Positions 1 through 9,047 are shown, numbered from the stretch's first letter. The stretch: DNA of 64,000 nt from Streptomyces sp. CB01580 (GCF_001905795.1 NZ_LIXJ01000008.1:97229-161228), one strand, 5' to 3'. Translations and numbers: made by a program. The notes: generated by a model not told the origin, from the sequence alone.

Positions 1-1
1 G

Positions 2-436
2 ATCAACACCCGACGCCGGGAACGGGCCGTGGAGCTGGCCCGCGACCTGGCGGGCGGATCGCTGGAGAACTGCCCCGTCGCGGTCCTGGGCGCGGCCTTC
101 AAGCCGGACTCCGACGACATCCGCGACTCCCCGGCCCTGGCCGTGGCGAAGGCGCTCGCGGGAGAAGGCGCAAGGGTGTCGGTCTACGACCCGGCCGCGC
201 TCGACAACGCCCGCAAGTCCTGCCCGGAACTCGGCTACGCGGGCTCCGCGGTGGAGGCGGCGACCGGCGCGCGCGTCACCCTGCTGCTCACCGAATGGGC
301 GGACTTCACCGGTCTCGACCCGGTCGCGCTCGGCACCGTCAGCGGCGAACGCAACATCGTCGACGGGCGCAACGTCCTCGACGCCGCCGCCTGGCGCACC
401 GCCGGCTGGAACTACCGGGCTCCCGGCCGCCCCTGA
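2..436 (+). CDS. UDP-glucose/GDP-mannose dehydrogenase family protein (C-terminal part, cut by window start)
   Basis: The frame is open to the left edge, so only about 144 C-terminal residues are present. The stretch beginning AVLGAAFKPDSDDIRDSPAL is the signature joining the central and C-terminal domains of nucleotide-sugar dehydrogenases, which oxidise the C6 hydroxyl of a UDP- or GDP-sugar to a uronic acid with two NAD+. A later DGRNVLD motif fits the UDP-binding C-terminal domain. The catalytic cysteine lies upstream of the window. A glycosyltransferase follows on the same strand about 75 bases later, suggesting a cell-surface polysaccharide or glycosylation locus that continues leftwards. 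Family assignment is firm; the exact sugar (UDP-glucose most likely) is inferred. Confidence 0.85.
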   Translation: MNTRRRERAVELARDLAGGSLENCPVAVLGAAFKPDSDDIRDSPALAVAKALAGEGARVSVYDPAALDNARKSCPELGYAGSAVEAATGARVTLLLTEWADFTGLDPVALGTVSGERNIVDGRNVLDAAAWRTAGWNYRAPGRP

Positions 437-512
437 ACCGGGCCGGCACCGACACCCCGCACGTCCTTGCGCCCCACCACGTTGCCACGCCGACAGACCT
501 GGAGTGTTCCCC

Positions 513-1784
513 GTGTCTCCGCACGATCCTCAGCTGACCGGCATCATTGTCGTCAACGAACGCTACTTCCCCGACAGCGAACTGGCCCCGGCCCATGTCG
601 GTGCGACGTCCTTCGCCCGCTCCGTACTGCGCTGCCTGCGGGGGGCCGGCCTGTCCGCGGGCGTCCTGCTCTACCAGCGTGACGAGGACCTCGTCGAGCC
701 CCGGATACGCCTGGCCCGTCGCTCCGGAGTCGTCTGCGGGCTCCTGCAGTTCAACTTCCGGATGGCGCGGCGGGTGGTCAGCGGCGCCATCGCCGAGGCC
801 GCGAGGCTCCTGCTCGCCGAGCACGGCGAGACGCGTCAGGCCATGCTCTACTACCAGACCGACTCCCTCCTGGGCTTCCACCCCGATGAGTTCGCCTGCT
901 GCGTGACCCATCACGGCCCGTTCGTGCACGACTTCGTCGGTACGTTCTCGGCCGACGCGACCGGCCGGGCGTTCGGCGACGCGACGAAGGCACTGCACCT
1001 GCTCAAGCACCAGGAACTCGGCCTGGACAGGGTCCGTACGAACGAGCGCATGTTCGTCCTGCAACACTCCCGCCTGCAGCGCACCCACCTGATCAACCGC
1101 GGCGTCGACGAGCGTCGCATCCGGGCCGTGCGACCGCCCATCGTGCTGCCGGACACGGTCGAACCCCTGCGTGACCCGGTCCTCCAGGGCTTCGTGGAGG
1201 GCGCTGCCGTGCTCGCCTTCACGGCGGTCGCGCGACTGGACTACTTCAAGAACGTCGAACTGCTCGTCGACGGCTGTGTCCAGGCGCGCCGACGTGGTGT
1301 CCCGCTGCGCATCCTGGTCGTCGGGGACGGCGTCGACGACGTCGCCGCCCGTGAGAGCCTGCGCTCGCGCGTGCCCGCCGAGTACGCCGACGCGTTCATG
1401 GCCGTCGGCAAACTGCCCAAACCGCAGCTCTACGCGCTGTTCGACAAGGCGAGACCGGTCGGCGTCTTCATCTGCCCCTCGCGCTACGAGACCCTGGGGA
1501 TCACCCCGCTGGAGGCCGCCCTCTCCGGCGTGTGCACCCTCATGATCGACTCGGACAAGGTCGAGGCCCGCAGGTTCTTCCCCCGGACCCACCTCTTCGG
1601 ACCCACCGGTGATGCGCTGGCCGACGCCGTCGTCCGCGTGCACGACAGCCATCTGGGCATCGAGCAGCTCGGCAAGCAGTTGCGCGCGGACATCTCCACC
1701 GAGATCTCCCGGGAGAAGTTCGAGCAGGACACGCTCACCGCCTGGGAGCACTTCTCCCGGGCCGTGCACACGGCCACCGCCTGA
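513..1784 (+). CDS. GT4-family glycosyltransferase
   Basis: About 423 residues. The C-terminal half has the GT-B donor-binding signature: a VVGDGV strand, then CPSRYETLGITPLEAALSG, in which the EtlGitplEA glutamates contact the nucleotide-sugar in GT4 retaining transferases. The N-terminal half contains an acceptor-type region with a HHGPFVHDF stretch. It probably transfers a sugar from a nucleotide donor onto a cytoplasmic or membrane acceptor, possibly using the uronic acid made by the preceding gene. A GTG at 504 is in frame, but the GTG at 513 is preferred because GGAG at 501-504 then sits at normal ribosome-binding distance. Acceptor and product are unknown. Confidence 0.8.
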   Translation: MSPHDPQLTGIIVVNERYFPDSELAPAHVGATSFARSVLRCLRGAGLSAGVLLYQRDEDLVEPRIRLARRSGVVCGLLQFNFRMARRVVSGAIAEAARLLLAEHGETRQAMLYYQTDSLLGFHPDEFACCVTHHGPFVHDFVGTFSADATGRAFGDATKALHLLKHQELGLDRVRTNERMFVLQHSRLQRTHLINRGVDERRIRAVRPPIVLPDTVEPLRDPVLQGFVEGAAVLAFTAVARLDYFKNVELLVDGCVQARRRGVPLRILVVGDGVDDVAARESLRSRVPAEYADAFMAVGKLPKPQLYALFDKARPVGVFICPSRYETLGITPLEAALSGVCTLMIDSDKVEARRFFPRTHLFGPTGDALADAVVRVHDSHLGIEQLGKQLRADISTEISREKFEQDTLTAWEHFSRAVHTATA

Positions 1785-1826
1785 CCACCGGCCGTACACC
1801 GGCCGCCCGTTGGAGGAGCAACGACG

Positions 1827-2471
1827 ATGGTCCACGAAACGATCTCTCCGGACGGTCTCCCCGTCCGCGGCGCCCACCGCCGCAATCCCTACCAGTACCT
1901 GATGTCCGGCCCACAGTTCGACGCCCTGCTCACCCGGCTCGCGCTGCGCCGGGCGGAGAGCGTCTGGCGCAACCACCACATCTCCCCGGAGCGCGCACCC
2001 CACGGCGTCTACCCCAGGCCGCACATGGCGTTCGTCCTGATGGACGCCACAGCGGGCCCCTGGGTACCCAACGAGGACGCCGTCCTGGCGGCCGTCACCC
2101 TGGGAGAACGGGGCCACGACTTCCTCCCCTACGCCGCGGCCAAGGCGGCCGGGCACCGAAGAACCGGCCACAACTGGGGCACCGCCGTCCTGGTGGACCC
2201 GCACCTGTGCGGCGACGGCGGCTTCCGCTACGGCCACTCCGCCGAGGTACGCGGCCAGATCGTCGGGGCCAGCTCGCAGAGCCCCGACCAGGACCTCCAC
2301 GAAGCCGCGGCTCTCGGCACGGACTTCGTCCAGGCACTGTCCGAACTCCACCAGACATGGGAGCAACGGACCGGCCCGGGCGAGTGGTTCACCACCGACG
2401 GCGGCACCGGCCCCGAACCCGTCGCCATGACCCGCTGGTTTCCTGCCCCGGAGCCCGGCGCGGCGCCCTGA
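1827..2471 (+). CDS. Hypothetical protein, possibly linked to the preceding glycosyltransferase
   Basis: A 214-residue ORF with strong G/C third-position bias and a good ribosome-binding site (GGAGGAG ending about 10 bases before the ATG), so it is very likely real. It starts 42 bases after the glycosyltransferase on the same strand and probably shares its transcript. I do not recognise the family. There is no signal peptide or membrane segment. Visible features are a histidine pair near residue 50 (WRNHHIS), a cluster around GHNWGTAVLVDPHLCGDGG in the middle, and an acidic, Pro-rich tail. The central hydrophobic strand followed by an aromatic/Gly stretch suggests a small globular cytoplasmic protein. 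No function is proposed. Confidence 0.7.
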   Translation: MVHETISPDGLPVRGAHRRNPYQYLMSGPQFDALLTRLALRRAESVWRNHHISPERAPHGVYPRPHMAFVLMDATAGPWVPNEDAVLAAVTLGERGHDFLPYAAAKAAGHRRTGHNWGTAVLVDPHLCGDGGFRYGHSAEVRGQIVGASSQSPDQDLHEAAALGTDFVQALSELHQTWEQRTGPGEWFTTDGGTGPEPVAMTRWFPAPEPGAAP

Positions 2472-2583
2472 CGCCTGGCAGCCGCACGCCGCCCGCCATC
2501 CGCCGTCCACAACGGAGGCGGAACGCGGCGCGGACGGCGCTGGTCCCGGAGGCGGCGGGGGACTGACCGAGATACCTGCACAG

Positions 2584-2626
2584 GCGAGGGCCCTGCCCGT
2601 CCGACACGGACGGGCAGGGCCCTCGC
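2584..2626. terminator. Bidirectional hairpin terminator
   Basis: A perfect 20-bp GC-rich stem (2584-2603 pairing with 2607-2626) with a 3-base loop. It lies between the convergent hypothetical gene and the DUF397 gene, so it probably ends both transcripts. There is no T-tract, as usual in Streptomyces. Confidence 0.75.
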
Positions 2627-2646
2627 GCGTACAACTACCGGCTGTA

Positions 2647-2835
2647 CTACTCCGCCGAGGCAAGCCCGACGAACCCCACCCACGCCTCACGCGACACCTG
2701 GAGAACGGGGCCGGTCGCCGCCTTGGAGTCACGAACGTGCACGGCTCCCATGCCCGCCGCAACCTCGATGCACTGGCCGCCCTCGGTTCCGCTGTAGCTG
2801 CTCTTGAACCAGGCGAGGGATTCAGTGTTGTTCAT
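2647..2835 (-). CDS. DUF397 domain protein (WhiJ-locus small partner)
   Basis: Only 62 residues. The pattern AWFKSSYSG followed by CIEVA, VHVRDSK and W(x)GF is the classic DUF397 signature of the many small Streptomyces proteins paired with WhiJ-like regulators. Its ATG overlaps the stop of the upstream XRE gene by 4 bases (ATGA), so the two are translationally coupled. DUF397 proteins are thought to bind or modulate the cognate HTH protein in developmental or antibiotic control; the exact mechanism is not established. Too short to score well in generic gene finders but clearly real. Confidence 0.92.
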   Translation of the reverse strand: MNNTESLAWFKSSYSGTEGGQCIEVAAGMGAVHVRDSKAATGPVLQVSREAWVGFVGLASAE

Positions 2836-3722
2836 AGCTCTCCCAGCAACTTCTCGATGAACGTCAGCGACTCTCGCGGGGTGAGAGCCTGTGAACGGAT
2901 AATCCCATAGCGCGCGGCGGCGAGAACCGTTTGCTCCGGGTCGGTCGCCAGGGTGCTGGTGCTCTGCGCTTCGACGTACAGAAACTTCTTGCCGTCCTTG
3001 CGCGTGACAACCGTGAACGGGCCGTTCACGCCTGCGTTGTCTTCGCAGTCGGTCGGCATGACCTGGAGTTCGACGTTGCGCCGCTGGCCGGTCAGGAGCA
3101 GGTGTTCCAGTTGCCCTCGAAGAACTTCCTTGCCACCGTACCTGTGCCGCAGGACCGACTCGTCCATCACGAAGCTCAGCAGCGGCGCTGGGCGACGGTC
3201 GAGGATGTCCTGCCGGGCCAACCGAGCCATCACCCGTTGCTCGATCGTCTCCTGATCCAGAGGCGGACATCGCATGGCGAGCAGCGCCCGCATGTACTCC
3301 TCGGTTTGCAGCAGGCCGTTGACCACTACCGTGTCGTACGCGAGCAACTCCATCGCCCGCTTCTCCAACTGCGCCATCCCCTGGAAGAACGCCGGGTACT
3401 GCGCCTTCTCCAACATCTCCTTCCACACCGTCAGTAGGCCGCCCGCGTCCAGCACCTCGTCCGTCCGGTCGATCGCCCGCGGCGGCGGGATTCTCCGGCC
3501 CTGCTCGAACGACGCGATGGTCGACGCCGAGTAGCCCAGCCGGTTCCCCAGCTCCTCCCGTTCCATCCCCGCCCGCGTCCGCAGCGTCTTCATGCTCTGC
3601 CCGAACGCGGTGACCACGCCCTGGCTTGACTTGTCCGCCGCCCGAGCGCCGCTCTCCTCGTCCCGATCCGCCCCGGCCCTGGCATCGGCCCCGGTCTCGG
3701 GCTTCGTCCGCTCTGCCGCCAT
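2832..3722 (-). CDS. XRE-family regulator with DUF5753 domain (WhiJ-like)
   Basis: About 296 residues. A charged N-terminal tail is followed by an XRE helix-turn-helix (roughly residues 45-100; ELGNRLGYSASTIASFEQGRR is typical), then a DUF5753 domain to the end, with the usual internal YDTVVVNGLLQTEEYMRALL stretch. The ATG at 3722 is chosen over an in-frame start at 3752 because GGAGG precedes it by 9 bases. This is the DNA-binding member of a WhiJ-type triad with the coupled DUF397 gene and the divergent ATPase gene. Such loci act in Streptomyces development and secondary metabolism; the specific target here is unknown. Confidence 0.9.
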   Translation of the reverse strand: MAAERTKPETGADARAGADRDEESGARAADKSSQGVVTAFGQSMKTLRTRAGMEREELGNRLGYSASTIASFEQGRRIPPPRAIDRTDEVLDAGGLLTVWKEMLEKAQYPAFFQGMAQLEKRAMELLAYDTVVVNGLLQTEEYMRALLAMRCPPLDQETIEQRVMARLARQDILDRRPAPLLSFVMDESVLRHRYGGKEVLRGQLEHLLLTGQRRNVELQVMPTDCEDNAGVNGPFTVVTRKDGKKFLYVEAQSTSTLATDPEQTVLAAARYGIIRSQALTPRESLTFIEKLLGEL

Positions 3723-3868
3723 CGCACCCTGCCTCCCCGGACCAACGCCCACCGCTGGGCGCGGTCACGCCGTGCTTCACGTACCGGCACCGACACCGCG
3801 CGTACAAGAGGTTCGCGTCAGTGCGTCACCGCTGGTCACGCTACGCCACCGCGACGAGCCTGGTGGTC

Positions 3869-4378
3869 ATGAACAGCAACGTCGACACCCACGGCCGCAT
3901 GACTCAACCTTCCGGCTCGTCCTCGTACTTGAGTGCCCATGTCTTCGCCATGGGGTTCACCTCCACCGCCCGTGGTGCCCGGCTCGCCCGTCGACTGGCC
4001 GCCGTCCGCCTCGACGAGTGGGGCGTGCCGTACGGGACCGGGCCGCACGAGGCGGTCGTGCTGGTCGTCGCCGAGCTCGCGGCGAACGCGGTGCGGCACG
4101 GGCACGTGTCCGGGCGGGACTTCCACCTCCTACTCCGCATGACGGCGGAGGACCGGCCGACCGTACGGGTCGAGGTGAGCGACACCCGGGGCGAGCGAGT
4201 GCCGTTCCGGCCCGGGGAACTCCCCGTGCCCGCGCCGGGATCCGGGCTCGCCGGCGGGGGGCGGGGGCTGCTGCTCGTCGAGGGGATCGCCGACCGCTGG
4301 GGCTGGCATCCGAGGTCGCACGCGCCGGGGAAGACGGTCTGGGCCGAGTGCGGGCTTACCGGGCCGTCCGCCCCCTGA
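3869..4378 (+). CDS. ATP-binding protein, anti-sigma-factor/HATPase type (AbaA-OrfA-like)
   Basis: About 169 residues of GHKL (histidine-kinase-like) ATPase fold. The N box is visible as VAELAANAVRHGH, and GGGRGLLLVEGIADRWGW is the G2-box region. There is no kinase dimerisation domain, so this is an RsbW/SpoIIAB-like single-domain protein. It is divergent from the XRE gene, completing the common Streptomyces triad of XRE regulator, DUF397 protein and ATPase. The ATG at 3869 is used; an ATG at 3899 is also possible since neither has a strong ribosome-binding site. Its partner is not identifiable from sequence. Confidence 0.85.
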   Translation: MNSNVDTHGRMTQPSGSSSYLSAHVFAMGFTSTARGARLARRLAAVRLDEWGVPYGTGPHEAVVLVVAELAANAVRHGHVSGRDFHLLLRMTAEDRPTVRVEVSDTRGERVPFRPGELPVPAPGSGLAGGGRGLLLVEGIADRWGWHPRSHAPGKTVWAECGLTGPSAP

Positions 4379-4744
4379 CGCGGGCGGACGGCCGTCGGCC
4401 GCCACCCGGGCCCGGGACGAGCTCGTCGTCACCTGAAGCGGCAAGGCAAGCCGCTTCCTGCCCGCGGACGCGGACGCCACCGCTCTCCGGGCCGTGGACC
4501 TGCTCCGGCCGGACGGTCCGACGCCCGGTTCGGCAGTGGCGTCCATCGCCTGACAGCCGGCCGGGGAGAGGGTAGGGAGGACGGACGTGCGCAACGCGGC
4601 CTTGAGGTCTTGGGGTCACCTCACATCCGCCGGACCCCTGGACCGGTTGGTTCTCTTCGCTCGGCACCGGCCCGCTTCTCCCGAATTCCGCATGGCACAA
4701 ACGGATGTGGTCCGCCACCCGGGTGTGGCGCCGGTGCGGCCGGG
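4379..4744. other. Intergenic region, possible eroded coding remnant
   Basis: No convincing gene. On the + strand around 4430-4555 a coding-like reading (SGKASRFLPADADATALRAVDLLR and onward) is interrupted upstream by a TGA and ends at a TGA near 4551, which could be the tail of a lost gene. The region otherwise separates two convergent genes. Confidence 0.3.
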
Positions 4745-5959
4745 TCAGCTCCGGTAGCGGGCGCGGCCCGCCGCGGCGGCGACCGTCAGCGGGACGGTGA
4801 GGACCGCGGCCGTCAGGAACATTCCCCGGTAGGCGTGGTGCTCGGCGGGTCCGGCGGCGAAAGCGCTGGCGAGGGCGCTGCCGACGTAGAGAGCCAGGCC
4901 GAACATGGCGACGCCGGTGGCGCGGGCTGCCGGAGAGAGGCCGGTGGCCCAGGACTGGATCGTGGAGTGCATGAACGACCAGCCGCCGCCGAGCAGCAGT
5001 GTGCACACCACCAGCGCGGGCACCGACCGGCTGGCCGCGGCGAGGCCGAACGCCACCGCCATCTGCACCCCGCCGACCACGATCAGCCGTACCGGTGTCC
5101 AGCGCCCGACCAGCCGCTTGACCGTCTGCGCCGCGGCCATCGAGCCCACGCCGTACAGCGCGGACACCGCACCGGCCAGCGTCGCCGAGGCGCCCTGGGC
5201 CTCCAGGGCTGGTGCGATGTACGTCAAGAAGCCCAGTAGGACGGCGCCTTCGAGCATCGCGACGGCCATGACGTACCACTGCCAGCGGGAGCGCAGGACG
5301 ACCTTGAACGGGGCCAGCAGCGCACCGGGCGCCGACCGCGGCGGCTCCGGCAGCCGGCGCAGGGCGACGGCCAGGTATGCGGCGATCAAGCCGGGCAGGG
5401 CGAAGACCAGGCGCCAACTGACGTAGTGCGCCAGCGCTCCGGCAACGATGGTGGCCACAGCGGTGCCGAGTGCGAACGCGGTCATCAGTTCGCTGAGCGG
5501 GCGCTGGCGGACCGGGGCGGGCACGGTGTCCCCGATGTACGTGATGGACGCGGCGATGGACGCGGCGAAGAACGCGCCGGCCGCGGCGCGTGCCACGATC
5601 AGCACGGTCGCGTCGGGTGCGATCACCGAGCAGAGTGCGGCGACGGCGGCCCCGGTCAGCGAGAGCCGCATCACCCGCACCCGGCCGAGACGGTCGCTCG
5701 CAAGGCCCCAGACCGGCTGCATCAGGCCGTAGGCGAGGAAGTAGCCGCTGGCGGCGAGCATCACCGTGGGCAGCGAGACGCCCAGCTGGGTGCCGATGAG
5801 CAGCAGCATCGGGGTGATGCAGAAGCGGTCGAAGTTGCTGACGAAACCGGCGGCGCGCAACAGGCGCAGCGAGGCGGCGGGGAGCGGCGGGGCGGTCGGG
5901 CCCGCGGCGGCGGCCGGAGGGGGCGCGGGGGTGGTGCGGTCCGAGTCGGTGGTGTCCAT
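4745..5959 (-). CDS. Major facilitator superfamily transporter
   Basis: 404 residues with about twelve hydrophobic segments. Loop 2-3 carries the MFS motif GLASDRLGRVRVM between the second and third segments, and later pore helices are Gly/Ala-rich. The N-terminus is Pro/Ala-rich and cytoplasmic. The ATG at 5959 is preceded by AAGGAG, so the longer in-frame extension is rejected. The family exports drugs or small metabolites by proton antiport; substrate unknown. It is divergent from an MmyB-type XRE regulator, a common arrangement for an efflux pump controlled by its neighbour. Confidence 0.88.
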   Translation of the reverse strand: MDTTDSDRTTPAPPPAAAAGPTAPPLPAASLRLLRAAGFVSNFDRFCITPMLLLIGTQLGVSLPTVMLAASGYFLAYGLMQPVWGLASDRLGRVRVMRLSLTGAAVAALCSVIAPDATVLIVARAAAGAFFAASIAASITYIGDTVPAPVRQRPLSELMTAFALGTAVATIVAGALAHYVSWRLVFALPGLIAAYLAVALRRLPEPPRSAPGALLAPFKVVLRSRWQWYVMAVAMLEGAVLLGFLTYIAPALEAQGASATLAGAVSALYGVGSMAAAQTVKRLVGRWTPVRLIVVGGVQMAVAFGLAAASRSVPALVVCTLLLGGGWSFMHSTIQSWATGLSPAARATGVAMFGLALYVGSALASAFAAGPAEHHAYRGMFLTAAVLTVPLTVAAAAGRARYRS

Positions 5960-6117
5960 GGGGCTCCTTATGTCGTGCCTGCCGGTGCTTTCGGACCGGC
6001 AGCTCCAGCTCACCACCGCGGACGGTCACGGTGGCCCCGTAGCCGATTACCCTTGCTCACACGTTGTGGACGTGGTGCCAGGCCCCGGGGCGGGTCGGCG
6101 TCACAAGGGGGACGGGT

Positions 6118-6939
6118 ATGAACGGCGGCGGACTCAACGGCCCGGGCCGCGAACTGGGCGCGTTTCTGCGCTCTCGCCGCGAGCGGCTGGCGCCCGCCGA
6201 TGTGGGGCTGCCCGGCTCACCACGGCGCCGTACTCCGGGGCTGCGGCGCGGGGAGGTCGCGGAGCTGGCCGGGATCAGCAGTTCCTGGTACGCGTGGCTG
6301 GAGCAGGGCCGGGTCCGTACGTCGGAACAGGTGCTGCGGTCGGTGGCGCGGGCCTTGCGCCTGGCCCCGGACGAGACCGCGCATGTGATGTCGTTCGTGG
6401 AACGAACCGCGCCAGCCGAGCAGCCGCCGGGGTGGGTGTCGCGCAATCTGCTGTCGTTGGTGGAGTCGCTGGCGCCGAACCCGGCCGTGGTGCTCGACCC
6501 GCACTGGGACCTGCTGGCCTGGAACCCGGGGTACACGGCGCTGCTCACCGACCTGGCACGGCTGGCGCCCAAGCAGCGCAATCTGCTGTGGCTGGTGTTC
6601 CGCTGGCCGCCGGCCCGTGCGCTGCTGGCCAGTTGGGAGCCGGAGGCGCGGAGTCTGCTCGGCCAGTTCCGGGCGAAGGCAGCCCGGCACCCGGAGGACA
6701 GCCGGTACGCCGAGATCACCGAGGAGCTCCTTGCCGACCCGGATGCGGCGCGCTGGTACGGCCGCCGGGAGACCTCGGCGTTCCATCCCGCAGTACGCCA
6801 TTTCCGGCACCCCGTGGCCGGCGATCTGCGGCTGCGGTACGTCAAGCTCGCCGCCGTCGACGAGCCGGGCCACCATCTGCTGGCCTACCTTCCCGACGAC
6901 CGGGCGACGGAGAAGGCCCTGAAGGTGCTCGTCGGATGA
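6118..6939 (+). CDS. XRE-family regulator with MmyB-like ligand-binding domain
   Basis: 273 residues. The N-terminal helix-turn-helix (about residues 12-85) contains RRTPGLRRGEVAELAGISSS followed by WYAWLEQGR, which is highly characteristic of the MmyB-type XRE group. The C-terminal domain (about 100-270) is the PAS-like MmyB ligand-binding domain, with LDPHWDLLAWNPGYTALL and a final RYVKLAAVDEPGHHLLAYLPDD stretch. The start at 6118 is chosen because the longer frame adds an unrelated tail. It probably regulates the divergent MFS gene across the 158-base intergenic region. Some family members bind fatty acids or similar ligands; the ligand here is unknown. Confidence 0.9.
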   Translation: MNGGGLNGPGRELGAFLRSRRERLAPADVGLPGSPRRRTPGLRRGEVAELAGISSSWYAWLEQGRVRTSEQVLRSVARALRLAPDETAHVMSFVERTAPAEQPPGWVSRNLLSLVESLAPNPAVVLDPHWDLLAWNPGYTALLTDLARLAPKQRNLLWLVFRWPPARALLASWEPEARSLLGQFRAKAARHPEDSRYAEITEELLADPDAARWYGRRETSAFHPAVRHFRHPVAGDLRLRYVKLAAVDEPGHHLLAYLPDDRATEKALKVLVG

Positions 6940-7073
6940 GCCGGCGCCCATCGTCGCGAGCGGGCGCACGGGCGGCGGTGACGGCCCGACCGCGCCGGTG
7001 GGCTGCCGTCGGGTCGTCACCGGTGCACCGCGGACGCTGGTGCGTCAGGAGGTGCGTGCCGGAAGGCGAGGTG

Positions 7074-8180
7074 TCAGGGCATGAGCACCGCCTTCATCAC
7101 CGATCCGTCGGCGACCGCCGTGAGCGCGTCGGCGTGCCGCTCCAGAGGGAACGGCGTGACCAGGCTCGCCAGGTCGAAGTGGGCGGTGAGGGCCGGCAGC
7201 AGACGGACGTATTCGACGAGATGGGCGCCGGTGAAGGCCCAGGAGCCGACGACGTCGAGCTGCCGGTGGACGATCTGGTGCGGGTTGATCAGGGTGTCCC
7301 CGGCATCCGTGTACTGGCCGATGATCAGGTAGCTGCCGCCCCGGCGGGCGAGGGTGAGGCCCTGCCCGACGGCGGCCGGTACCCCGGCACACTCGATTAC
7401 GAGGTCGGCGCCGCCCCCGCCGGTGGCGGCCCGTACCTGCTGCAGGACCGCCTCGGGGTCGGCGGCGCCGACGATGTCCAGGTGAACGTCACCGATGCCG
7501 GCCGAGGCGGCCCGGGCCAGCCGGCCGGCCGGGCCGCCGACGATGATGACCTTGGCGGCACCGGCAAGTCGCGCGAACGCGGCCGCCGCGAGACCGACCG
7601 GGCCGCTGCCCTGCACCACGACGGTCTCGCCCAGCCGTACCGGCCGCCGCTCGTACAGAGCGTGTGCCACGGTGGGTCCCGCGCAGGCCAGCGACATGGC
7701 AGCGAGCGGGTCGGTGGCGTCGGGGACCTTGATCACGGTGGTGCCGGGCTCCAGCACGATGTGGTCGGCCCAGGCTCCGGAGAGTTCCGGGCCGTCGGCC
7801 AGGGCGCGGTTGACGCCGTAGGTGCGGCGCCGCTCGCAGAGGGTCGGTTCGCGGTGCAGTCGGCAGGGCGGGCAGACGCCGCAGGCGATGGAGGAGGCCC
7901 ACATCACCGTGTCGCCGGCGGCGAGCGGTGCCCCAGTGGCGTCGTGGCGAGTCCCGGCGCCCAACTCCCGTACGACACCGAGCCCTTCGTGGCCGAGGAC
8001 GAGCGGGGTGGGGATGTCCAGGTGGCCCTGTTGCAGGTGCAGGTCGGTGCCGCAGATGCCGCCGTAGCCGCAAGCGACGATCACGCCGCCGTCGGGGGCC
8101 TGGGGCAGCGGGAACTCCCGGAGCCGCGGTGACGCGTTGAACTCCTCCAGGACGACTGCGCGTCCGGTGCGGGCCGTCAT
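7074..8180 (-). CDS. Zinc-dependent medium-chain alcohol dehydrogenase
   Basis: 368 residues. Catalytic zinc ligands are visible as Cys43 (GGICGTDLH) and His64-Glu65 (GHEGLG). A structural-zinc lobe has four cysteines between about residues 100 and 115 (CGVCPPC then C). The NAD(P) Rossmann motif is GSGPVGLAAAAFAR near residue 185. It oxidises an alcohol or reduces an aldehyde/ketone, similar to threonine/sorbitol dehydrogenases. It is the last gene of the leftward ten-gene operon, and its ATG overlaps the PhyH stop by 4 bases (ATGA). I infer that it finishes or recycles an aldehyde/alcohol intermediate; the substrate is unknown. Confidence 0.9.
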   Translation of the reverse strand: MTARTGRAVVLEEFNASPRLREFPLPQAPDGGVIVACGYGGICGTDLHLQQGHLDIPTPLVLGHEGLGVVRELGAGTRHDATGAPLAAGDTVMWASSIACGVCPPCRLHREPTLCERRRTYGVNRALADGPELSGAWADHIVLEPGTTVIKVPDATDPLAAMSLACAGPTVAHALYERRPVRLGETVVVQGSGPVGLAAAAFARLAGAAKVIIVGGPAGRLARAASAGIGDVHLDIVGAADPEAVLQQVRAATGGGGADLVIECAGVPAAVGQGLTLARRGGSYLIIGQYTDAGDTLINPHQIVHRQLDVVGSWAFTGAHLVEYVRLLPALTAHFDLASLVTPFPLERHADALTAVADGSVMKAVLMP

Positions 8181-8989
8181 GCCATCACCGTCCGCAGCAC
8201 CTCGGAGAACGGCGCTTCCAGCGGCCGCAGCGGCTCGGTGTCGCGGCACACGACGTAGTCCGGGCGGGGTGTGCCCTTGGGCCGCGGCAGGTTGGCGGTG
8301 TCGTTGTAGGTGGCGATGAGGAGCCGGCGGGCGAACGGTGACATGTTGGGTGCCGAACCGTGCACGATCTGCGGGGAGAACAGCACGACGGAGCCGGCCG
8401 GGCCCTTGGGGCTGGTCATGCCGTGCCGGTCGACGAGCTCGGCGAGCTGCTGCGGGGTCAGCGAGATGTCGTCGGGGTCGAGGTGCTGCTCGGACCTGGC
8501 GGTGGCCGAGCGGCCCTCGCGGACGAGTCCGCCGCGGTGCGAGCCGGGCAGGAAGATGACTGGGCCGTTGAACTCGGTGACATCGTCGAGGAACACCCCG
8601 ATGTTGACCTGACAGGGAGAGGGAAGTCCATCGGCGAGGCGCCAGGCGAGGTAGTCCTGGTGCCAGGCCCACTTGCCGCCGCCGAACGCCGGCTTGGTGT
8701 TGATCTTGAACTGGTACACGTACACGTCGTCGGTGAGCAGATGCTGGACGGGCGGCAGGACACGTGGATCGCGGATCAGGCCGGCGTATTCGGGCTGGCG
8801 CTGGTGCGATGAGTAGACCGCGCGGACCTCCGGGCCGCCGCCCTCGGTCACCACCTGCGGGCCGGGGATCTTGGCGTCGCGTTCCAGGGCCTCCCGCAGA
8901 GTCTCCACCTCCTGCTGGTCGAGAAGGGATTCCAGCATCAGGAATCCGTGGTCGTGGTACTGGTCGACCTGTTGCTGGGTCAGTCGCAT
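8177..8989 (-). CDS. Phytanoyl-CoA dioxygenase (PhyH) family, EctD-like oxygenase
   Basis: 270 residues, a typical PhyH length. The facial triad is visible as His110-x-Asp112 in KWAWHQDYLAW and His210 in QIVHGSAPN, with Arg221/222 positioned for 2-oxoglutarate. The stretches FKINTKPAFGGGKW and NGPVIFLPGSHRGG closely resemble ectoine hydroxylase. It therefore probably hydroxylates (or desaturates) a small, possibly free, substrate using Fe(II), O2 and 2-oxoglutarate. The ATG at 8989 has AGGAG 8 bases upstream. It is coupled to the downstream dehydrogenase gene. In this operon it is one of several oxidative tailoring candidates; ectoine itself is unlikely because no ect genes are present. Confidence 0.88.
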   Translation of the reverse strand: MRLTQQQVDQYHDHGFLMLESLLDQQEVETLREALERDAKIPGPQVVTEGGGPEVRAVYSSHQRQPEYAGLIRDPRVLPPVQHLLTDDVYVYQFKINTKPAFGGGKWAWHQDYLAWRLADGLPSPCQVNIGVFLDDVTEFNGPVIFLPGSHRGGLVREGRSATARSEQHLDPDDISLTPQQLAELVDRHGMTSPKGPAGSVVLFSPQIVHGSAPNMSPFARRLLIATYNDTANLPRPKGTPRPDYVVCRDTEPLRPLEAPFSEVLRTVMA

Positions 8990-9047
8990 GCGCTTCTTCT
9001 CCTGAGGATGAAGGGGGCCGTCGGGGCGGTAGACCGGCGCTGGGGTG

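Noticed and set aside
339..2762. 807-codon minus-strand ORF across the glycosyltransferase and hypothetical genes
   Set aside because: Antisense shadow: very Arg/Gly-rich, no motif, and the plus-strand genes have ribosome-binding sites and clear families.
8177..8989. Ectoine hydroxylase EctD
   Set aside because: Sequence is EctD-like but ectABC are absent and the neighbours point to a different pathway.
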